Assembly: GCF_000328705.1 (NCBI RefSeq)
Contig: NC_019673.1
Coordinates: 4,650,001 to 4,714,000, forward strand
Length of the DNA stretch: 64,000 nucleotides
Direction: 5' to 3'
Origin: Saccharothrix espanaensis DSM 44229
GTDB taxonomy: Bacteria > Actinomycetota > Actinomycetes > Mycobacteriales > Pseudonocardiaceae
The notes beneath the pieces were generated by a model. The model made no database searches. It saw nothing but the letters and a program-made list of their open reading frames with translations, and had not been told where the DNA came from. The position numbers and the translations under genes are program-made. Shown here piece after piece: positions 59,013 through 64,000 of this stretch; the stretch's first letter is position 1, and each line of letters begins with the position of its first letter.

Positions 59013-59711
59013 TCACGCCGACGACGTCTCCTCGGGCACGGCCACCCACGGCCGGAACACGACCACCACAGCCGTGGTGGTCAGCCACACGGCCGCCCAC
59101 GTCACCAGCGACAACGGCACGACGAAGGCGGTCGCCGCGCCCACCAGCACACCCGCGACCGCGGCACCCACCCACCTCGCCTGTGGTACCCGAGGCGCCT
59201 CGGAGTGCAGGCCCAGCCACACCGCGGCGGCCGTCACCCACATCGGCAGCACCGTCGCCGCCGCCCACCAGGCCACCCCGGGGTCGGTCAGCGGCAGGGT
59301 CGCCACCACGAGCACCACCAGCACCAGCCACCGCGCCCAGCCCAGCCGCCCGGTCACCACCGCCGCGAACACCGCGACCAGCAGCGCGTCGTACCAGAGC
59401 ACCGGGACATCCCCGGAGCGCGACGTCGACACCGCCGACTGCGCCGAGAGCACCAGGTGCCCGACCAGCCCGGCCAGCGCCACCAGCCGCGTCACGTCCC
59501 CCGCCCGGCTGCGCGGCCGGAACCGGACCCGCACCGCCAGCCCCGCCGTCGCGACCGCCTCGCCCCACCCGGGCCAGCCGTGCTCCCGGTCCAGCCCGTC
59601 GTCCCGGTCGGTCAGGAACAGCCCGACCATCTCCTCCTCCCGCTCCGCCCGGTACCAGCGGGGCAGCACCCGCAGCAGCGCCCGGTACCGGCGTTCCAGG
59701 TTCGACCTCAC
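59013..59711 (-). CDS. membrane protein coupled to PadR
   Basis: 232 residues from GTG 59711. The N-terminus VRSNLERRYRALLRVLPRWY and REEEMVGLFLTDRDDGLD resembles the cytoplasmic segment of actinobacterial proteins encoded after PadR regulators. Five or so hydrophobic segments follow (ALLVAVFAAVVTGRLGW, WLVLVVLVVATLPLTDP, VGAAVAGVLVGAATAFVVPL). The GTG overlaps the PadR stop (GTGA). Function unknown. Confidence 0.8.
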   Translation of the reverse strand: MRSNLERRYRALLRVLPRWYRAEREEEMVGLFLTDRDDGLDREHGWPGWGEAVATAGLAVRVRFRPRSRAGDVTRLVALAGLVGHLVLSAQSAVSTSRSGDVPVLWYDALLVAVFAAVVTGRLGWARWLVLVVLVVATLPLTDPGVAWWAAATVLPMWVTAAAVWLGLHSEAPRVPQARWVGAAVAGVLVGAATAFVVPLSLVTWAAVWLTTTAVVVVFRPWVAVPEETSSA

Positions 59712-60022
59712 CGCGCCTCCCTCGCCCGCAGCACCGACGACGCGGCCCGCACGTTCGCCGACAGCCGCGCCACCTCGGCCGACAGAACCCGCACCCCGGC
59801 GTCGGTCAACCGGTAGTAGCGGCGCAGCCGGCCCTGGTGGACCTCTTCCCGGTCCCGCACCGCCCACCCGTCGGCGACCATCCGGTCCAGCACGCCGTAG
59901 AGCGTGCCGACCCGCAGCACCACCCGGCCCTCGGACAGGACTTCCACCGACCGCACGATCGCGTACCCGTGCAACGGCTCCTCGGCCAACGCCGTGAGCA
60001 CCAAGAACGCCTGCTCTGACAT
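59708..60022 (-). CDS. PadR family transcriptional regulator, short (PadR-s1)
   Basis: 104 residues from ATG 60022 (an in-frame GTG at 60031 is the alternative). MSEQAFLVLTALAEEPLHGY and VLRVGTLYGVLDRMVADGWA form the winged helix; RRYYRLTDAGVRVL is the wing. It lacks the long C-terminal domain, typical of subfamily-2 PadR proteins. Probably autoregulates through the AT-rich repeats just upstream and controls the coupled membrane-protein gene. Confidence 0.92.
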   Translation of the reverse strand: MSEQAFLVLTALAEEPLHGYAIVRSVEVLSEGRVVLRVGTLYGVLDRMVADGWAVRDREEVHQGRLRRYYRLTDAGVRVLSAEVARLSANVRAASSVLRAREAR

Positions 60023-60039
60023 ACCCCTCACACCGCAGG

Positions 60040-60061
60040 TTATATCGCAAAGCGTTATATC
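60040..60061. promoter_or_regulatory. AT-rich repeats upstream of PadR
   Basis: TTATATC occurs twice as direct repeats (60040-60046 and 60055-60061) with ATATCGC and GCGTTAT between them forming an imperfect inverted repeat around AAA. AT-rich in a GC-rich region and 18 bp upstream of the PadR start; probable PadR-binding promoter. Confidence 0.65.
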
Positions 60062-60706
60062 TCGTCCAGACGTGGTCGGTGTCGTGGCTTGGTTGTAGTC
60101 GTAACGAGGCTTGTGTTTCGGGCGACAGTTCCTGGAGGTTTATTCTTGGTTGTTACTGAAACAATAGAGCGTAGTAGCAACACGCAGGCCGGTGATCCCG
60201 GCTTCGCCGCGGACCGAGGTTCCGCGTTGATGCCCCTACCGACGTCGTCCGACGGCCTGGCTCGACGCGGAGGCAGTGGCGGCGGCCCTGAGCGAGCCGG
60301 TGGCCGTGGTCGACTCCCCCGTCCTGGACCGCTGCGTGCGATTCCTGGGGCAGCCCCTGCCGACCGGCACGTACGCGGCCGCCGAGGTGGTGGCCTCGTC
60401 GTCGATCGACCGGGTCGACCCGGTCGGCGTGCCGCTGTCCCCCGACGACCCGGTGGAGACGCTGCGCTTCCTACGTCCGCCGCGCGCCTGGACCGGGTCG
60501 ACACCGCCCGCGAGCACTGCCAGGCCCTCGACCACTACCGTTCGCTGCCTCCAGCGCTGCGGCAAGACCAGCACTTCCACGGCAGCGGTGTAGGGACCGT
60601 CCTCCGATTGGGTCTCAGGGTTGTCCCACTGGAACTCGATCACCCGTTCGACCGACTTGCGTCCTTACGTCACCTGGCCACACCACGCCGACTAAGGTGG
60701 CCCGCC
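60062..60706. other. non-coding region with an unassigned coding remnant
   Basis: About 645 bp. The first 120 bp are AT-richer and may hold a promoter (GGAGGTTTATTCTTGG, TTGTTACTGAAACAA). From about 60243 the plus strand reads like protein (AWLDAEAVAAALSEPVAVVD, LDRCVRFLGQPLPTG) up to about 60490, then the frame loses protein character, and another frame reads ARLDRVDTAREHCQALDHYR. I do not recognise the family; it looks like a broken gene. The last 60 bp precede thymidine kinase. Confidence 0.4.
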
Positions 60707-61423
60707 GTGGAGCCGACGAACCCCCGCACCGACCCGACCGACGCCCTGTCCTCCGTGCCCGCGGCCGGGGCACGACGCGGCGTCGCCCCCACCGGCCGGC
60801 TGCGCTTCTTCTTCGGCCCGATGGACTGCGGCAAGTCCACCCTCGCCCTCCAGATCGACCACAACCAGGCCCGCCAGGGCCGCAGCGGCCTCCTGCTGGT
60901 CCGCCACGACCGGTCCGGCACCCCCACCATCTCCAGCCGGATGGGCCTGGCCCGCAACGCCGTCGAGGTCCACGAGGACATGGACCTGTGCGCGCTGGTC
61001 CGGGAGCACTGGGCGGCCGGCACCCGGGTCGACTACGTCATCGTCGACGAGGCCCAGTTCCTGTCCCCCGGCCAGGTCGACCAGCTCGCCGAACTCGCCG
61101 ACGACGCCCAGCTCGACGTCTACTGCTTCGGCCTGGCCACCGACTTCCGCAGCGCCATGTTCCCCGGCTCCCGCCGGCTGTTCGAACTCGCCGACGAGCT
61201 CAGCGCCATCCAGGTCGAGGTGCTGTGCTGGTGCGGCCACCCCGGCCGGTTCAACGCCCGCGTCCACGACGGCGACCTCGTCCGCGCCGGCGACACCGTC
61301 CTGGTCGCCGACACCGCCCAGACCGCCGCCGAGGTCCGCTACCAGGTCCTGTGCCGGCGGCACTACCGCACCGGCGAACTCGGCCCCAGCCCCGTCGACA
61401 ACCGCCAGCTCAGCCTCACCTGA
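60707..61423 (+). CDS. tdk: thymidine kinase (type II)
   Basis: 238 residues from GTG 60707. GRLRFFFGPMDCGKSTLALQ is the P-loop (about residues 28-47), DYVIVDEAQFLSPGQV the Walker B/catalytic glutamate, DFRSAMFPGSRRLFELADEL the lasso region, and CWCGHPGRFNARVHDGD with a later CRRHY the structural zinc site. Salvage enzyme phosphorylating thymidine to dTMP. The N-terminal 25 residues are less conserved, so a later start is possible. Followed by a near-perfect terminator. Confidence 0.94.
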   Translation: MEPTNPRTDPTDALSSVPAAGARRGVAPTGRLRFFFGPMDCGKSTLALQIDHNQARQGRSGLLLVRHDRSGTPTISSRMGLARNAVEVHEDMDLCALVREHWAAGTRVDYVIVDEAQFLSPGQVDQLAELADDAQLDVYCFGLATDFRSAMFPGSRRLFELADELSAIQVEVLCWCGHPGRFNARVHDGDLVRAGDTVLVADTAQTAAEVRYQVLCRRHYRTGELGPSPVDNRQLSLT

Positions 61424-61424
61424 C

Positions 61425-61460
61425 CCCGGTGCGGGCTGTCGACCGACAGCCCGCACCGGG
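61425..61460. terminator. 16-bp-stem hairpin terminator
   Basis: CCCGGTGCGGGCTGTC (61425-61440) and GACAGCCCGCACCGGG (61445-61460) are perfect complements with a GACC loop. It lies directly after the tdk stop and 6 bp before the convergent SGNH hydrolase stop. Confidence 0.9.
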
Positions 61461-61466
61461 CGCGGA

Positions 61467-62543
61467 TCACCCGCCGATCGCCGCGCGCACCGCCACCTCG
61501 ACCCGGATCGCGGTGTCGGCGTGGCTCTGGCGGTTGGGGTGCACGATCGTCGCGCGCGTGCCCTCGGGGCAGGACAGCTCGAACGTCAGCGGCGGGGCAG
61601 CCAACTCCAGCGACGCGGGCCAGTAGTCCTCGGCCGCGCCGCACACCCCCTCCACCCACTTCGCGCCGACCGGCGCGCACACGTCGTGCCCCTCGCTCGA
61701 CGTCGCCGTGTCGACGAACACGTACCCGTGGTCGACCAGGTCGGTGACGTCCTCGATGATCGAGTTCAGCTCCGCGAGCACCGAGTGCAACCACTCGATG
61801 TCGCCCTTGGTCATCGACAACGCCGTGTCGTTCACCGTCGCCGAGAACTGGGTGGCGTCCGCCCGGTCGCAGCCGGCCGCGTCCTGCGGGAACACCACCG
61901 GGTAGCCGACCGTGACGACCTTCGCGTCCGGCGCCTTCCCGTGCACCGCCTCCAGCAGGTCCACGTACTCCCGGAACACCCGCTGGAAGATCTCCCGGAC
62001 CGGCTCCGGCGCGAAGATCGGGTGGCCGTTCTCGTAGGCGTCCCGGCACGGGGTCGCGTCGTCGGGCTGGTCGGTGCCCAGCAGCAGGCAGGCCGCCACC
62101 ATCGACGCCACCGGCAGGCTGTTCCCGCCGACCCCGATCGTGATCACGTCGGTGCCCGCGTCGACCCGGTCGAGCTGGGCGGCCACCGCCGGCCAGCCGT
62201 CGGCCGGTGGCCGCACCGGGCTGACCGGCTGCTGGCGGGCGCTGTGCACGTCCTCGATCGTCGCGGCGCCGCAGCTCACGTCGGTCAGCCGCACCTCCCG
62301 CGCGCCCGCCGCGAGCCGCCGGGACACCACATCGGGGTAGGAGTCCGCGGTCCGGTCGCAGCCGTCCCGCCCGGCACCGCCCAACGGCGGCGTCGGCGTG
62401 CCGACGAACACGCCCGCCGTGTACGAATCGCCCAGCGCCACCCACCGCACCGGCTCCGGCGCGGCCCCCGCCGCGAACGGGCCCACCACCACCAACACCG
62501 ACACCAGCACGCCCAGCGAGCCCAGCCTGGAACGTCGAGACAC
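61467..62543 (-). CDS. secreted SGNH/GDSL hydrolase
   Basis: 358 residues from GTG 62543; GGAGGT gives a five-base spacer to it (two to GTG 62546). MSRRSRLGSLGVLVSVLVVV and an Ala-rich end (about residues 1-28) form a signal peptide. VALGDSYTAGVFVG is block I (Ser), ITIGVGGNSLPVASM block III (GGN-S instead of GGN-D) and VHPNRQSHADTAIRV block V with the catalytic His. Several Cys pairs suggest disulfides. Streptomyces-lipase-like extracellular esterase. Confidence 0.9.
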   Translation of the reverse strand: MSRRSRLGSLGVLVSVLVVVGPFAAGAAPEPVRWVALGDSYTAGVFVGTPTPPLGGAGRDGCDRTADSYPDVVSRRLAAGAREVRLTDVSCGAATIEDVHSARQQPVSPVRPPADGWPAVAAQLDRVDAGTDVITIGVGGNSLPVASMVAACLLLGTDQPDDATPCRDAYENGHPIFAPEPVREIFQRVFREYVDLLEAVHGKAPDAKVVTVGYPVVFPQDAAGCDRADATQFSATVNDTALSMTKGDIEWLHSVLAELNSIIEDVTDLVDHGYVFVDTATSSEGHDVCAPVGAKWVEGVCGAAEDYWPASLELAAPPLTFELSCPEGTRATIVHPNRQSHADTAIRVEVAVRAAIGG

Positions 62544-63244
62544 CACGGACCTCCGATCACCTCGGCCGACAACGCCGGGCCGGAGACGTGCACCGGCCCG
62601 CCCCCATGCAACGGGCCGGCACGGCGACGCGAGGGCCGGCACCCGCGACTCCACCCGGACGTGTCCGCACCGCCCCGACGCCGGGTACCGGCCCGGACGA
62701 GAACGCCACGCCGTGCGCAGCGATCGGGAAGACCTCCGGGCACCGAACCGCGCCGGGGACGGGCCACGCCCCCGACGCGTCACCGCTCGGACTCACCTCA
62801 TCGACGCGTGGCACGCCTCCACCGCGGTCGGCGGCTCCACCGCCGCCACCGCCAACTCGTCCGCACACGCCGGGAAGTCGCCGCCCTCACCGATCCGGCC
62901 CGGGGTCGTCCCGTCGACCACGGCCAAGGCACGCACGCCCGTCATCCCAACGACCTCCTCCACGGGACACCCGTCGTTCCGCGGATGTCCACAACAGACT
63001 CGGCAGGACGCGGCACCCCCACACCACCCCCGCCCGGCCATCACCGGACCGCGCACGCCGACCACACGCCCGGGGCACGGCGCCCGCCCCCGCCGATCAC
63101 CGAGCGGATCGCCGTCACCCCGGCGTGCGGTGCGGAAGCCCGAAGCGGCACTCGGCCGGGGCGGGCGCCGGCGACGTCCAACCGCCGTGCACCCCACCGG
63201 ACTCGCCCGGCACCGCGCCGGCACGACCCGCCACACTGTCCGGC
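62544..63244. other. 700-bp intergenic region, at most one small gene
   Basis: Lies between the divergent SGNH and NUDIX genes. The left part presumably carries the SGNH promoter. The only feature with a good ribosome-binding site is a 50-codon minus-strand frame (62793-62945). The remainder shows no protein-like reading, repeat or hairpin that I can support. Confidence 0.45.
62793..62945 (-). CDS. possible 50-residue protein
   Basis: ATG at 62945 has GGAGG eight bases upstream and reads MTGVRALAVVDGTTPGRIGE then GGDFPACADELAVAAVEPPT to a TGA. No family is recognised and it has no neighbours in operon. Acidic, with two Cys. Support is the ribosome-binding site and ordinary composition only; it could be chance. 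Confidence 0.3.
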   Translation of the reverse strand: MTGVRALAVVDGTTPGRIGEGGDFPACADELAVAAVEPPTAVEACHASMR

Positions 63245-63712
63245 GTGACTGGGAAGATCAGCGCCGGGATCCTGCTGCACCGCCGCACCCCCGACGGCGT
63301 CGAAGTGCTCATCGGCCACATGGGCGGCCCGTTCTGGGCGCGCAAGGACGCCGGGGCCTGGTCGGTGCCCAAGGGCGAGCCGGAGGGCGACGAGCCGCTG
63401 GAGGCCACCGCCCGCCGCGAGTTCGCCGAGGAACTGGGCCTGCCGGTCCCCCACGGCGACCTGGTGCCCCTGGGCGAGGTCCGGCAGTCCGGCGGCAAGA
63501 CCGTGCACGTGTGGGCGCTGGAGGGCGACCTGGACCCCGCCCTGGTCGTCCCGGGCACCTTCGAGCTGGAGTGGCCCAGGGGCTCCGGCTCGGTCCGCGA
63601 GTACCCCGAGGTCGACCGGGTCGCCTGGGTGCCTCTGGCCGAAGCGGGTCCGAAGCTCGTCACGGCCCAGCGCGTGTTCCTGGAGCGGCTCGCCGACCAG
63701 CTCGGAAGCTGA
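63245..63712 (+). CDS. NUDIX hydrolase
   Basis: 155 residues from GTG 63245. KISAGILLHRRTPDGVEVLI starts the fold; the NUDIX box is GEPEGDEPLEATARREFAEE followed by LG (about residues 43-64), with the REFAEE metal ligands intact. VGR-type N-terminal WARKDAGAWSVPKGE is typical of the actinobacterial Ap4A/nucleoside-diphosphate group. Hydrolyses a nucleoside diphosphate derivative; single gene. Confidence 0.93.
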   Translation: MTGKISAGILLHRRTPDGVEVLIGHMGGPFWARKDAGAWSVPKGEPEGDEPLEATARREFAEELGLPVPHGDLVPLGEVRQSGGKTVHVWALEGDLDPALVVPGTFELEWPRGSGSVREYPEVDRVAWVPLAEAGPKLVTAQRVFLERLADQLGS

Positions 63713-64000
63713 TCTTTAAGTCCACACTGAAATCATTGGTGGAATAAAAGAGGCGGGCCAACGTTTGGGTGCGGACCGGACGGGTGACCCCGGGAGATGG
63801 TCGCCACGCTGCACGATCGTGCGGGTACGCAGCGTGTCGACTGTGCTGAAGGCCACCGAACTAACTTTCCGTAACCACAAGGATGACAGCCGTCACTACC
63901 GCCGAGTTAAACCCGCTGCAACATCGCCCTACGTGTTCGGTCTAAGCTGTCGCAGCCGCACACTTTCTGCCGGTACTGCTCCATCCGTGTGATGAAGTAG
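63713..64000. other. non-coding right end of the window
   Basis: About 290 bp, noticeably less GC-rich than the rest (CTTTAAG, GGTGGAATAAAAGAGG, AACTAACTTTCCGTAACC). One 75-codon frame is open but lacks protein-like composition. It probably contains promoter sequence for a gene beyond the window. Confidence 0.4.

Noticed and set aside
63765-63992. 75-codon open frame at the right edge
   Set aside because: Composition is not protein-like and no ribosome-binding site precedes it; the stretch looks regulatory.

Overview
The window is very GC-rich, with dense, often translationally coupled genes, many GTG starts, actinobacterial hallmark families (DUF3090, SCO1664-like, DUF3097, CGNR zinc finger, HSP18-type regulator, AfsR/SARP, PPOX-F420, DUF1707) and bacterial NHEJ genes. 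This points to a filamentous actinomycete, most likely order Pseudonocardiales (Saccharothrix/Actinosynnema/Lentzea-like); the genus is an inference. No rRNA, tRNA, CRISPR array or insertion sequence was recognised.

Layout. 0-8 kb: a flavin monooxygenase/TetR pair, a winged-helix protein, a frameshifted LuxR-type gene, an SHMT-like PLP enzyme with divergent PucR regulator, a TmrB-like P-loop protein, a decayed hydrolase and a MarR regulator. 8-16 kb: coupled M20/M55 peptidases, a secreted hydrolase lacking its nucleophile serine, and an acyl-CoA dehydrogenase/phosphotransferase/HAD operon behind a TetR-type palindrome, divergent from an NmrA-like gene. 16-31 kb: a GT9-like protein, a secreted PQQ-type polyvinyl-alcohol-dehydrogenase-like protein, LD-carboxypeptidase plus S9 peptidase, a DUF3090/SCO1664/GNAT/kinase/DUF3097 string, NfeD-SPFH and an amidase. 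31-41 kb: many small regulator/target pairs with readable operators (TetR, PadR, XRE, MarR, YafY), including a 58-residue zinc-ribbon gene that is easily missed.

The centre of interest is 41.2-47.3 kb. The 41243-41913 gap holds a 28-bp sequence (41470-41497, minus orientation) with the arm/centre/arm organisation of a chromosomal dif site. About 325 bp further right is a second 28-bp, perfectly symmetric dif-like site (41822-41849), directly upstream of a XerC/D-type tyrosine recombinase gene. Next come two Ku genes and a split LigD (PE-ligase, then polymerase) forming an NHEJ operon. Around dif the short polar word RGGGGAG points toward dif on both sides (21 of 22 copies found by eye), 16 of them within about 8 kb of dif, and the strand bias of third codon positions changes near dif. 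I read this as the replication terminus of a circular chromosome with dif, KOPS-like translocase-orienting words, and a dedicated recombinase and site.

47-64 kb: an AfsR-like regulator, a DHA2-type MFS exporter, a hydrolase, an F420/PPOX protein, a PAS-GGDEF-EAL protein, a GDPD phosphodiesterase, a UMF1-type MFS protein, a PadR/membrane-protein pair, thymidine kinase, a secreted SGNH hydrolase and a NUDIX hydrolase. Strong hairpin terminators separate most convergent pairs.
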